Shown here: positions 35,150 through 46,976 of the stretch, piece after piece | Layout of the letters: every line of letters begins with the position of its first letter | How positions within the stretch are numbered: position 1 is the stretch's first letter | Program-made: the position numbers and the translations under genes | Notes under the pieces: model-generated | What the model was told of the DNA's origin: nothing | Databases searched by the model: none | The model's input: the letters and a program-made list of their open reading frames with translations, nothing else | Assembly (NCBI GenBank): GCA_028564705.1 | Contig: JAPXFQ010002804.1 | Span: forward strand, 2,170,001 to 2,234,000 | Length of the DNA: 64,000 nt | Reading direction: 5' to 3' | Source: Apricaphanius iberus | Taxonomy: Eukaryota > Chordata > Actinopteri > Cyprinodontiformes > Aphaniidae

Positions 35150-35510
35150 CTTCTGAGACACACACACACACGCACGCACTCACACACACACACACACACA
35201 CATGTTGGGTTTCTATGTCTTGTGGGGACTTCTCATTGACATAATGTTTTCCGTAGCGCCTTACCCTAACCTTAACCATCAAAAATTAATGCCTAACCCT
35301 GACCCTTACCCCAACCTAACCATAACCTAAGTGTAACCCTGACACTAAAACCAAATTTTAAGCCTCAAAAATTGCTTCAAACTTGTGGGGACCGGGATTT
35401 TGGTCCCCACAAGGGAGGTCGGTCCCCACTTGGATAGTAAACTTCCAATTTTTGGTCCCCACAAAGATAGTAATACCAGGTCCACACACACACACACAAG
35501 CACACAAGCA
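35150..35510. repeat. GTGGGGACC-type repeat between CA tracts, copy 2
   Basis: The reverse orientation of the repeat at 21690-21985. Both copies share GGGGACTTT-like ends, a central block of TAACCCTGACACTA and several GGTCCCCAC motifs, and both are bordered by (CA/TG)n at each side (here 35158-35201 and 35485-35520). The internal CCCTAACC-like runs are not arranged as a telomere array. Confidence 0.8.
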
Positions 35511-35539
35511 CACACACAGTTGACCTTTTTAAGCCCAAC

Positions 35540-35976
35540 TGCATAGAATGTGTTGGAAAAAAAATAAAAATATCGATTCTGAATTGATTTTTATAAAAAT
35601 TCTAAGCATCGAATCGAATTGATTCACAACTTAAAAAATTGGTTTAATTTTTTAACATAGTTTGCCCCTTTCTACAAATAAAACAGGAATTAAAAGTCCA
35701 GACAACCGTTTTAAGACTTAGTTTTGAAATTGTTAATACAGGTTTTTCCTGGTAAACTTTTACTCACTCAATGTTAAGTCAGTGAATAGCAAGCATGTAA
35801 TTAAGATAATGGCTCAAGCATTTTTTTGATAGCACTGACACATATCTATGTCGAACTATATCTACTGACTCAGAACGGATTGGATTCGATAAAAAAGGAT
35901 CATGATAATCGATTTTAAGTCTTGAGAATTGGAATCGAATTGACTCTTGAAAATTGAGTCGATACCCAGCTCTATG
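35540..35976. mobile_element. hAT-like MITE remnant
   Basis: Dense GAATCGA and ATCGATT motifs occur near both ends, and the right end reads GTCGATACCCAGCTCTA, a reversed TAGAGCTGGGTATCGAC terminus. The left terminus is eroded. Confidence 0.5.
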
Positions 35977-36983
35977 CTGCAGATTCGGTAGACTTTTTCT
36001 CTGCTTTTCTACAATTATTAGCTGAAATTTGCTTCACCACGCTGCTGCATCGTGTTGTCAGAGAGGAGTACCGCACGTGCACATTTGCCACAGAACTCAA
36101 ATGTCCGTAGTTTAGAGGGGCAAGTACTACCAGCATACTGAGATGTCAAAATGCGTACATATAGGCATGTTTGTGTCACGTCTGGCACTGTGATGGCTAC
36201 ACGCAGAAATGAAAGCGGACAAGCACTCCAGCTCAGTATTATCCAGTGAAGGCAGCTGAAAACAGACATTCAGGCGTAAAATGTTTAACCTGTTTGCATT
36301 CATCTACAAGGAGTAAAAATTATTTTCCAGGAAAATGCGAACGATTCCAGGACCTTTTTTTCTTTTTATTATCCCATTTTCAATTTTTTTTCAAGGACTG
36401 GAAAATTGGTCTTTCGTTTTCCAGGTTTTCCAGGATGCGTGGGAGCCCTTTTGATGCTGCAGCTACATCAAGATCTAATCTAAATCAAAGTTTCACGTCT
36501 GCTGATTCTATCAGACCTAATTTCTTACCTAATCACTTCGTACTCATATTCAGCTAAAAAATCCTTTGCAATAGCAGACATATGTTGATGGGTAGTTTTT
36601 ATCAATACATTCTGTCACATTTATGTGATTGGTGTAGTGCAAAATGAAAACGAGTTTGACACCCCTGTTCGAGAACATCTAAAGCTCCATGAAAAGTAAT
36701 CCGTCTGTTGCAGAAATCTACAACCTCATTACAATAACATCTGCAACAATCCGACTTCAAACATTAGATTACATACAAGATGGTCCGCATTAAGCAAATG
36801 GACCTTTACAACACTTATAGAGTCAGCAGCAAGTCATATCTGAAACTCCAATAAACTAAATCAATGCTAGTTCACAAATGTTTTTTTTTAAAGTATTTAC
36901 ATTGAAATTAAACACATACATTTTCAATGGACATATATGTAGCTGAAACAGAGAGCCTATAGTGTATCACAAATGTTTTAGTA
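35977..36983. other. No gene recognised
   Basis: Short frames at 36018-36269 and 36246-36557 show no domain. No terminal repeats were found. Confidence 0.4.
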
Positions 36984-36987
36984 TTAA

Positions 36988-37727
36988 AGGGCCTATATCA
37001 TGCAACATCAAGTTTTTGTATAGTTTTCAACCATCTGGTGGTGTAAAAACCCACCCGCGTGGGATTTGGCTAAATTCATGCATTTCTGACTAATCCTCCT
37101 GAATCCTGCTCTCTGAGCAGCTGCATCGCCCTCTCCTGGAAAACGACTGAGTAGTAACATGTCACTATGTTACCATTGGAAGTGCTAGAGGTGTCTGCAC
37201 CGTCCCTTTTGCTGTGTGGATTACAGGACTTTATTCTACATTCCTAAAGATGGATAACTTCCAACAACAAAGACACCTGATGGACAGGAAAATAAGTAAG
37301 TAGCTACATGCTAATGTGTGTTAGCCATTTATCAAGCTGCTTATGTGATGTTGTAACAGCATTGTGTGGTTAAGTAATTGATCTTAAGCATCTCAGAATG
37401 ATCAGTAAACTGGTGCAAAAAACACCTCTTTTTTATATACTGGGCTGGAAAGATTGATGCAGGACTCAACTGTGTTGGTTTGGGCTCCATCTAAAGTCTG
37501 CATGGACTCCAGTTAAGCTCTGCTCAAACAGTCTGAGCGGTGCAGCGACGGAGAGGCGAGGAGGTGGAATTATGGGGAAACAAGCCGTTTTACTTCCCGG
37601 TCCAACAATAAATCCAGGATTTAAATTTCAGGACAAATTAATAATGTATAACACCAACGGTAACATTTTTTCATATATATGTCTATCCCAGATGTTGAAA
37701 GCTATAAAATAGCATGATATAGGCCCT
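36988..37727. mobile_element. TTAA-flanked non-autonomous DNA element, 740 bp
   Basis: The inverted ends AGGGCCTATATCATGC are perfect over 16 bases and extend imperfectly to about 45. The flanks are TTAA (36984-36987) and TTGA (37728-37731), fitting a mutated TTAA target as used by Kolobok or piggyBac elements. Near 37251 an ATG opens MDNFQQQRHLMDRKIS directly before a GTAAG donor, possibly a leftover first exon. Confidence 0.72.
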
Positions 37728-37731
37728 TTGA

Positions 37732-39809
37732 ATTTTTTTTATAAAACTTTGTGGTCCTGGACTTTACTAAGAGTGTTGTTTTGAGGATGGGTTTGGTAGT
37801 GCTATGTCACAGCTTAAGCTTTTGTGCTTAATGGCATTTATAGATATTTATTATGTGATCAGGGTTTAACTGTTCATTCCCTATCTCAGTGGGATAGTAG
37901 GTCATGTTAGGAACAGTCAAAGCCTACTATGTGTAATGTTCTGATAAGTAATATATCGAACTGCCAGGGCAGACATCAGCAAGTAGCAGATATCAGTTTG
38001 TTCAGACTTTGTAAGGATGATGCCCGGCTAGCTATCAGGCTATCAGAGGCAGCAGGCTCTAGACTGAAAGAAGAACTCATAATGTTAGAATAGAAACTTT
38101 GATTGCAACACTATTTAATGGGATACAGTAAAGAGTTGGGTGAGGCATTTTGTTTTAAAGAGTTAAAAGAGTTTTTTTAAAAACCTTGTATCTATACTCC
38201 TACTTAAAATTTTAATGTGAATTCTGAGCATATGTGTGAGATATATTGTATCCCAGGATTTTTGACCGTGATGACCTGGAATTTCTCCACATGTGAAAAT
38301 TATGACAGCCTGGCTCAGCTGAGGCTCCAATTTTTATTTTATTTTTTTTGCCACAAGGTCAAGAAGAGAAGAAGAGAGTTAGGCTGGAAATATTTTCACA
38401 AAAACTCTCAACTATTTGTATGGGGTTGAAAAGCAAGGGCAGATATGAAATTGTGGGATGAAGTATATTAGTCCTTAAATATTAGAAAAATGCTATTCTT
38501 TTTGTTATTTCATATCAAAGAAGTGTGTGTGTTTGCTATTAAATATTTACTATCTGCATGAGCCTCCCATTTATTTGTTCATCTGGATTTGAAAGCCTAA
38601 TTGGATTTATGTGCTCTCTTGGCCAAATCAGTTCCATCTCAATGCCTGATTTCCACTGTCAATACTGGTTGGACCGAATTTTCTCCCAGAGTCCATCTGC
38701 CCATTTTAGTCCCTCCAGAAGCAATTATAATCCCACCTATCCTACAGCCTCTCCCTATGACTGCCACAGAGGGAGCTCAGCTCTCAAATTTAGACCTGAA
38801 CATTGGGTCACAGAGCACCCAATGAGTGTTCTCCTCATCTTAGTCATTGGACATCTTTTGATCGTGAAACACCTCCAGGAAACCTCAGCCCTTACAGGAG
38901 GTTACAGTGAAGAGCCATAGAGCTTCTCCATTCTGTCTGAGGTCATGTACACATGTAGCAGTTTTTTTATATTTCCTCAGCTCGTTTAAAAGAAAAAAAT
39001 CCCCATTCACACAAAACTGTAGTTCTCCCAAATTCTATCCACTCAGACTAACTTTTTACTCTGTACCTTCAGCATACAGCAGTGATAGAGCTTGTAAAAA
39101 CAAAAAGCGCTTTGACAATCGATAATGCCAACGCAGCTCTGAGGGGCATAAACACTGTTCTGAGTGTAAACATGTAACATGTTAGGGCAGTTTGTGTGGT
39201 GGACAGTGAAGTTGTGGCCTTTATAACTCTGATTTCATCTATCCACCAACAGATGGACAAAAGTCAGATCTTCACTTTGGCCCGAGTTTTTAAAAAGATT
39301 AGTTTTTGGTGCCGAAATCTGCGTTTACGTGTGGATGACAGGCCAAACCATAGAAAAAATATATCTCAGTTGTGTGAGATACCTAGCTACATTCGGACAA
39401 GGCATAAAAAGGTTTTTACTTTTTATATTTTGCTTCTTTACCTTTGTATTTGGATGAAAATAGTTCTGAATAAGACCGCCACTTTTAAAAACATTAATGT
39501 ATTTATATATTATTGTACTTTCCATCCATTCTTTATACATTTTTTTGGCACTGGTTGCCTTCTTTAATAGCTGCTTGACAGTAAGCCAAGGAATGAAAAG
39601 ACATGTGGTCCCAAGGTCAGGTGCTGAACCTAGGAAAGCCGTTTCAAGGACCACAGCCTGCAAATATGGGGCAAGCGCTCTAGCGCCAGGCGACATGACG
39701 CCCAAATCTGTTACTTACATGTTGATGCTTCCAAATGAAAATAGCCTAGGCTAAGTTAAAAGAAAATCCAAATCTCAGCCTCCCCTTACTTCTCCTCTAC
39801 AGAAACAGG
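37732..39809. other. No gene recognised
   Basis: About 2 kb of AT-rich DNA. Frames at 38558-38920 and 39196-39567 have no recognisable domain and ordinary composition for chance frames. Confidence 0.45.
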
Positions 39810-40279
39810 CAGGGCTGGTCGATACATAAATACCAAAAATATATAGATATATATTTTTAAATGAGATATCAAATTTGACCATAACGCATATATCGATATA
39901 CGTAGTTCAAACTGCACTGAAATCCTTTGTTGGGTCACACACACAGACTGATCAAGTGATTAAAAAACAAACCGCGTTGTTCTGCAGACCGTTCCTGAAT
40001 CTGCCTGTGGTCACGAGACAAACAGGAGCCTGAACTGCATGCCTGAACAGGCTGGAAGCCGTGTCCTTTCATGCCAGAGCCGATAAGAATTGCCGTGCTG
40101 GAAAGCTGCCAAAGGTAACTGTTTCCAGTGAAAGAAGTTAGAGCTGATTGCTGCTTAGTCAAATCGGAAGACATTTGCTCTCACTTTGTGATAACAAAAT
40201 ATTGGGATATATATCATATATCGATATTTAGCCCAAATATATCGGGATATGACTTTTGGTCCATATCGCCGCAGCCCTA
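39810..40279. mobile_element. hAT-type MITE, 470 bp
   Basis: The left end CAGGGCTGGTCGATA and the reversed right end TAGGGCTGCGGCGATATGG are related. Both subterminal regions are rich in ATATCG motifs. The flanking 8-mers GAAACAGG and GGCACAGG match 6 of 8. Confidence 0.8.
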
Positions 40280-40287
40280 GGCACAGG

Positions 40288-40699
40288 TCTCCAATCCAGA
40301 GAGTCTTCCTTCAGATGGCAGCCACAATTTTAACCAATCTTTAGTTGACAGTGGAACTTTACCCCTCCCAAACCTCTAAGCTCTCTCTTACTCAGAAGCT
40401 CTTTCTAGGGAACCTCCGGTCATTCACCACAGCAAGTGGACACAGCTGAAATGTTACTTTGTGTGAAGGAAGACAAGGAGTGTAAGAGGGGGGGGGGAGG
40501 TTTTCTTCATACTGACACAAATTTTATACTTATTTTATGTCTTATGCTAGAATTGCTCAAGGTGTTAGCATCTTGGAGGAGCACTGTTACATTGTGATTT
40601 CTTTTTCCAAGTTTAACTTATAGTTTGCCTGAAACATTACTGTTTTTTGGCCTTTTTTTCTGGTTTTGGAATCTGTGCATCTGGAAGGATTGTTGTTTA
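40288..40699. other. No gene recognised
   Basis: A G-run occurs at 40487-40496 and nothing else of note. Confidence 0.4.
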
Positions 40700-40701
40700 T
40701 A

Positions 40702-42161
40702 CAGTGCATCCGGAAAGTATTCCCAGCACTTCACTTTTTCCACTTTTTTATGTTACAGCCTCATTCCAAAATGGATTAAATTCATTTTCCCCATAAAATT
40801 ATAAACACAACACCCCATAATGATAATGTGAAAAAAGTGTATTTGAAATTGTTGCAAATTTATTAAAAATTTAAAACTTGAGAAATCACATGTACATAAG
40901 TATTCACAGCCTTCGACGTGAAGCTCAGAATTGAGCTGAGGTGCATTCTGTTTCCACTGATCATCCTTGAGGTGTTTCAGCAGATCAATTGGAGTCCACC
41001 TGTGGTAAATTAAGTTAATTGGACATGATTTGGAAAGGCACACACCTGTCTATATAAGGCCCCTGGGTTGACCGTGCGTGTCAAAGCACAAACCAAGCAT
41101 GAAGACAAAGGAATTGAATGTAGACCTCCGAGACAGGATTGTCTTGAAGCACAAGGCTGGGGAAGGTTACAGAAACATTTCTGCTGCTTTGAAGGTTCCA
41201 ATGAGCACAGTGGCCTCCATCATCCGTAAGTGGAAGAAGTTTGGAACCACCAAGACTCTTCCTAGAGCTGGGCGGCCTTCTAAGCTGAGCGAACGGGGGA
41301 GAAGGGCCTTGGTCAGGGAGGTAAATATTAACCCAATGGTCACTTTGTCAGAACTCCTGCATTCCTCTGTGGAGAGAGGAGAACCTTCCAGAAGGACAAC
41401 CATCTCTGCAGCAATCCACCAATCAGGCCTGTATGGTTGAGTGGCCAAACAGAGGCCACTCCTTAGTAAAAGGCACATGGCAGCCTGCCTGGAGTTTGCT
41501 AAAAGGCACCTTAGGGACTCTCAGACAATCAGAAACAAAATCCTCAGGTCTGATGAGACAAAAATTAACTCTTTGGAGTGAATGCCAGGTGTTTGGAGAA
41601 CATTAGGCACCGCTCATCACCAGGCCAATACCATCCCTACAGTGAAGCATTGGGGTGGCAGCATCATGCTGTGGGGATGTTTTTCAGCAGCAGGAACTGG
41701 AAGACTAGTCAGCATAGAGGGAAAGATGAATACAGAAATGTACAGAGACATCCTGGATGAAAACCTGCTCCAAAACGCTCTTGACCTCAGACTGAGACGA
41801 CGGTTCACCTTTCAGTAGGACAATGACCCTATAAGCACACAGCCAAAATATCCAAGGAGTGGCTACAGAACAATTCGGTGAATGTCCTTGTGTGTCCCAG
41901 CCAGAGCCCAAACCTAAACTCAATTGAACATCTCTGGAGAGAACTGAAAATGGCTGTGCACCGACGCTTTCCATCCAATCTGATGGAGCTCGAGAGGTAC
42001 TGCAAAGAGGAATGGGCAAAACTACCCAAAGATAGGTGTTACATTGTCATTATGGGGTGTTGTGTGTTGAATTTTAAAGAAAAATGAAAAAAATGAATTT
42101 AATCCATTTTGGTAAAAATGTGGAAAAAGTGAAACGCTGTGAATACTTTCCGGATGCACTG
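40702..42161 (+). mobile_element. Tc1-like transposon
   Basis: The ends CAGTGCATCCGGAAAGTATT and its reverse complement near 42161 are bounded by TA at 40700-40701 and 42162-42163. The inverted similarity extends over more than 100 bases into both sides (for example AAAATGGATTAAATTCATTT). It encodes one broken transposase in the plus direction. Confidence 0.95.
41099..42020 (+). pseudogene. Tc1-like transposase, broken
   Basis: The start at 41099 (MKTKELNVDLRDRIV) is the normal family start, 400 bases inside the left end. The paired-type helix-turn-helix DNA-binding part is intact to GLYG, with the GRPSKLS hook motif. Then come TGA at 41438, TGA at 41579 just after DETKI (first catalytic D present), TAG at 41816 before DNDP (second D present), and a one-base shift near 41832. 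The last block, SQSPNLNSIEHLWRELK, has N where SPDLNP is usual, while the E is kept. The protein then runs straight into right-end repeat sequence after EEWAKLPKDRC, so roughly the last 30 residues are deleted. Confidence 0.92.
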
Positions 42162-42163
42162 TA

Positions 42164-42535
42164 CTTCTTTACTCTTGCATATTTGCTGTGACGCCAAGGC
42201 AACATGTTTGTTTTTACCACCAGGAATATGTGATTAACATCTCAAACAACACCTCATCTAGAGTCCTGAATCCCAGAGAGCTGACTATCAGTGTTATTTT
42301 TCTATATTAGAATGATCATTTGGAATAACTATATAAAATAACTGGGATATTTATTGATTAAAAACTTGAATTGTCTGTGACTAAATGAGCAAAACGGGGC
42401 ACTATCAATATAACAATAATCAATCAATATAAGAAACAACATTAATTATACCAGACTATCAGTCTTTATTTGAAGGATGCATTATTTTACCAATGTGTTA
42501 AACCATGCAACACTAAAGGAAGCACAGAGATTGAG
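42164..42535. other. No gene recognised
   Basis: AT-rich spacer between the Tc1-like element and LINE 3' UTR sequence. Confidence 0.5.
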
Positions 42536-42830
42536 AGATCTGAGAAGACAGAGAAGAGACAGCATGGAGGATGCTCAGTGACTTTGTGTATCATCTGGAC
42601 CGATGTTCCCCATCCAGCAGGGGACTTTATAGTTGAGCAGGGTACCAGACTGGGTGGAGCTTCTATGGAGAGAAAAATACTGAGAGAAAACTGGGTAAAC
42701 AATCACAATAACAGGAGAAATAGTTTATCTGGAGAGTGGTAGATGAAAAAAGTAGAAGAGAGAAGAAAAGTGGTCAGTCTGTCCTCCAACAATCTAAGCC
42801 TATAGCAGCATAACTAAAAAAATAGCTCAG

Positions 42831-42891
42831 GATAACCTAAGCCACTAACTATAACCTAAGCCACTAACTATAACCTAAGCCACTAACTATA
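42831..42891. repeat. Three tandem copies of a 19-bp unit
   Basis: CTAAGCCACTAACTATAAC is repeated three times in LINE 3' UTR sequence. Confidence 0.9.
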
Positions 42892-42904
42892 GCAAAACTC
42901 ATCT

Positions 42905-43003
42905 TATTAAAAACATAAAAATCGATACAGATAATTTCCGATATTACATTTTAATGCCAGTATCGGCTGATAATGACTTTAGGCCGATAATATCGGACAC
43001 CAC
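42905..43003 (-). mobile_element. hAT-like terminal fragment
   Basis: Reversed, it reads TAGTGGTGTCCGATATTATC with further CGATA motifs, the style of a hAT terminus. It lies exactly at the break in LINE RT coding sequence. Confidence 0.5.
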
Positions 43004-44709
43004 TAATATAAATATACATATAGTAAAGACAATCTGTCCAAGCACAGAACCCTGTGGTACTCCACAGGTAACCCTTGAGTGTGAAGAAGATTCATCATTA
43101 ACATGAACAAACTGGGATCTGTCAGACAGATATGATTTAAACCAGCTGTTCCCTTGATCCCTACAACATGTTCAAGCCTTTCTAAGATAATATTACGATT
43201 GACTGTGTCAAAAGCAGCATTGAGATCTAACAAGACCAGAACAGTCATGAATCCATTATCTGAGGCCTTGAGAATATCATTAGTAACTTTTATCAGTGCT
43301 GTTTCAGTGCTATGATAAGCTCTAAAACCTCACTGAAAATCCTCAAACAGGTTGTTGCTGTTTAGATGCTCACATACTAGATAACCAATTATGTTCTTAA
43401 GAATTTTGGATTAGAAAGGAAGGTTAGATATAGGTCTGTAATTAACTAAATCATCTTGATCCAGGGAGGGTTTCTTAAGTAAAGGTTTAATTAAAGCAAC
43501 CTTAAATTTCTGAGGGACATATCCATTTAATAAAGATAGATTCATCATGTCTTGATTAGGGCCAATAACCAGAGGGAACACTTTCTTAAATAATTTGGTT
43601 GGTGTTGGATCTAACATACAAGTTGAAGGTTTAGATTAAACTAACATTTATGGATCATGGTACAGACAAACATGGTTCTACACTTCTTTCTGATACTGCT
43701 CATTTACTGAAAGAGAGTTAATCATGTTCGGGAGAATGCCAATGATTTTATTTTTAATAGAATTTATTTAATTTATGAATACTCCCATAAAGTCATCACT
43801 ACTGAGATAAGGGGGAATAGTTAGCTCAACAGAGCTATGACTCTATGTAAGTTTGGCAACTGTACTAAAAAGAAACTTAGGATTGTTTTTATTTACCTCT
43901 AATAATGACGAGAAATATGCTGTCGAAGGGTGTTTTTATAAAATAGTAGAGTATTTTTCCACAAAGTAATCATTTAAGTGTGTAGAGCGCCATTTTATCT
44001 CCAGTTTCCTAGTATTCTGCTTTAAAGTATGCAACTCTACATTAAACCAGGGAGCCAACCTTGTATGGCTGATTACCTTCTTTTTAAGGGGGCTACACTG
44101 TCTAGCACCAAACGCAGTGAGGAAGTAATACTTTGAACTAGACCATCAATTTCTGAAGGGTTAGTGTTTGAATTACCGCCGTCCACTGTGGTATTCTGAT
44201 ACACATAGGGAAGCGAGAATGGAACAGATCTTTTAACACTTGTTACAGCACTCTGTAATAAAGTTCTACTGTGATTAAATTTTCTTTCATATTTTGGAAT
44301 GTTGGGTAAATTAAATTCAAAGGTTATCAAACAAATCGTCATATAGGACTGGGTTATGTGGGAGGACTGTTACTTCATCACACTCATTGCCATATGTCTG
44401 TACAATGTCTAAAGTGTGTTGACCAGAGTGTGTGGGTCCCTTCACTTTCTGAGTAAAGCCAATTGAAATCTAAGATAATACTAAAGGCTGCAGTTAGGCT
44501 ATCAATTTCAATGTCCATGTGAATATTTAAATCCCCTATTATAATTACCTGATCAGTGTTTAAAACTAAATCAGATACAAAATCTGAGATCTGGTCCAAG
44601 AATTGAGAGTAAGGGCCTGTTAGGCGATACAAAACCACAAAAAAAATGGTTTAAATGTTTTGCAGCATGGATGAGGAAAATTAAGGATTAGATGTTCAAA
44701 AGAGCTGTT

Positions 44710-45899
44710 TCCTCACCTTTCTCAAGATCACATGTACCCCATGAGGTGAGATCTTGCATAGAGTCCCAGGTCGAGATGGACTGTCGATGATGTTGAAGAT
44801 TGGGTGGGCCGGTGTGTCGGGCGGCCGCTGTTTCGGGCCGACATCCTCCTTGGATTGACTGGGGCACCTCTTATGGATCTGGACCCGGGAGCTGGTAGAT
44901 CTGGATGTCCAGGTGCTGGCTGGGCATGGCCTGGGGAGGGCGTACATCCGCTGTTTTTTTTTACGGTGGCTCCCTGGCGTGTGGGTGTGTGGGGGGGCCG
45001 GGTTGTTGGCGGTGGGTATTGGTCAGGGGTGGCGGCGGCGTGTATTGTCCATCGATCAGCTGCGGGCGCCTCCTGCCTGGCGGAGGGGGACCCTTCTCGG
45101 CGGGTCCCTGGTCGGGTCCCTGCTGGGGGGCGGGGTGCCCCGGATCCCCGTGGCCTCCGGGTCCTGTTGCGGTCCCGCCCTGGCGTAGCCGGTTTCCGGC
45201 GGAGCCCGTGGCCTCGTCCCTGCGATCTCTCGGGCCCCGGCGTTGCGGCTGCTTGGTGTTCCCCTGGTGCTTCCATCTGTTCCTCTCTTGGTGGGTGATC
45301 GGCCCTGCGCTGGTCCGCCTGCGGCTCCTGCGCTCTGTGGGACTCTGGATGCATGCGTCTCCTGCCTCCTTCATGTCTGTTTCGATTCCTGTAGGACGGA
45401 TTGACGGTTCCTTATACCAGCTATCAATCACTTGCATGGGGAAACCTTATTCAGACCTGCATGCTCGCACACTCACATAGGTGTGGGGACATTGGTGTGG
45501 ACGGACATATCTTGAGCTGAGGTTATCATCATTAGTTAGCTGTTACCAGGAGCTTACCAGAAACATTAGTATTGTGTTCATTAATCCATGCTTGTGTGTA
45601 GTGAATGTGTAATTCTTAGTTTTTATTACTGGGTCTGAACTATTGGTGTGGTTCTGTTCAGTTCGTTGTTTTTGTTTGTTTTGTTTTACCGCTTCTCTGC
45701 CATCCGGCAGAGGTGGAGGACTGGGATGTTTTCTTGTGTTCTTTGTTTGCCTCCCTGTCTTGTCGTCAGTTCGCGCCTCTACTGGTCCAGTTTCTTTTCT
45801 TCACCTTCTTCCTTTCTTCCTTCTTGTCTCGGTTTCGTGTCCATGACTTCAGGAAATTGAACCCTCAGTAATCACTAATAAAGATTTTTTCATGCTGTA
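44710..45899 (+). repeat. GC-rich interspersed repeat of unknown class
   Basis: 44780-45350 is strongly G-rich on the plus strand, in sharp contrast to the AT-rich surroundings. It is followed by 500 bases of ordinary composition ending in AATAAAGATTTTTTCATGC, which looks like a polyadenylation end, so the unit is probably a plus-strand retroelement or its untranslated part. Long overlapping frames on both strands (up to 208 aa) are Pro, Arg and Gly-rich artefacts of composition. I have the impression that it is a known fish repeat, but I cannot name it. Confidence 0.55.
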
Positions 45900-46904
45900 A
45901 TGCTCTGCTTGGGAAAGTAAATCTGTTGGGCTTGTACTTGGTACTCAGACACCAATTCTGAGTGGCAAACTGCTAGACAGGACTATGGTGTATGGTCAAA
46001 TTTACAGACCTCTCTCATCTTTTTAAGTCGGACATCTTGTATTATTGGTTGTTGCCAAATACTTTTTTGCCCCACATGCAAGCTTTAATCTGCTCATTAC
46101 TGTTTTAACAAGAATTTTATAATCTTTATTCCTTATGTTCAGATCTCTATAATTATTCTTATCCGTTTCATCACCTTTGTTTTAGAATGCATGATTCCCT
46201 GATAAAAGGACTCTACCATAAAGCTTTTGTTATACACGGCACCCAGCAAGTTTGAAAGATCAATATAAATTGTTAAAACAGTGGCAAGCTATATGGACCA
46301 GGATTTTTCTAGTATTTGGCCATGTAATGGTCCGTACAACATCCTCTTTTTGAATATGACAAACCTGTAAAGTAAACAGAGACAAGCTTTGGATAAAGAG
46401 AAATATCAGAATGTACTCAACATCAAGTTGATCTGTTTGGATGTGTTTGAATGCAGCAGAATATAGCTCTCTGTTGGCCTTTCTTCACAGTTCTTCATCT
46501 TTAATAGATTTAATGAATCTACTTTGGAGAAGTTGTTTTCCTGAGTTTATAGCAATTACTTAATTACCTCTATCAACCTTTGGTAGTCTATAAATATTAG
46601 AAAGTTATTCATTATTAATCGTATCCATGTGTGATTTAATGTTTGAAATGATATTTTTCTAATATTGTTTTATTTTTTACATTTTAAATTTTAACCTAAA
46701 TTATTCAATTTTATAAGATAGTTTATGTATTATGTTAGTTCTTTTTTAACTTTGCATTTAAATTTAAAGAACAATTTTGTTATTTATTCGAGGATTCCCT
46801 ATAATGGTTCATTAGACTTCAACTTTCTTTTCATATTTTTCCCAAATTGTTGTTTTTTATCATGCATTTTTTCTATCAACAAATCATCGTAATAACTCTT
46901 CTTG
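45900..46904. other. No gene recognised
   Basis: AT-rich. A 25-base block CTCTGCTTGGGAAAGTAAATC at 45902 has a near match at 59898, the only repeat seen here. Confidence 0.45.
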
Positions 46905-46976
46905 TAAAGTGCTTTGAGATGACATTTGTTGTGAATAGATAAATCGCTATATAAATAAATCAATTGAATTGAATGT
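46905..46976 (+). mobile_element. LINE 3' end fragment
   Basis: TTGTAAAGTGCTTTGAGATG, then TTTGTTGTGAATAGATAAAT and TATATAAATAAATCAATTG form the L2-like 3' terminus and tail, with no coding part. Confidence 0.8.

Larger units (their letters stand above)
42536..44707 (-). pseudogene. L2-like LINE ORF2 remnant (minus strand)
   Basis: From high to low coordinates the minus strand shows endonuclease (MVLYRLTGPYSQFL, VIIIGDLNIHMDIE), linker (NTTVDGGNSNTNPSEIDGL), RT start (YVPQKFKVALIKPLL, DLVNYRPISNLPF) and RT core (VLVLLDLNAAFDTVNRNIIL). It stops near 43003, where a hAT-like end intrudes. Then 42905-42536 resumes as 3' UTR, which also occurs at 7460-7574. The YADD region and C-terminus are missing. 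The left boundary of the endonuclease at 44707 abuts the GC-rich repeat. It is the same family as the plus-strand copy at 53-58 kb. Confidence 0.85.

Noticed and set aside
35230..35345. Interstitial telomere repeat
   Set aside because: CCCTAACC-like words are irregular, not a (TTAGGG)n array, and belong to the GTGGGGACC repeat.
42831..42891. CRISPR-like or satellite array
   Set aside because: It is only three directly adjacent 19-bp units without spacers, in LINE 3' UTR.
44728..45480. Long overlapping frames on both strands (208, 191, 164 and 158 aa)
   Set aside because: They are Pro/Arg/Gly-rich products of G-rich composition, open in many frames at once, with no domain and no start context.
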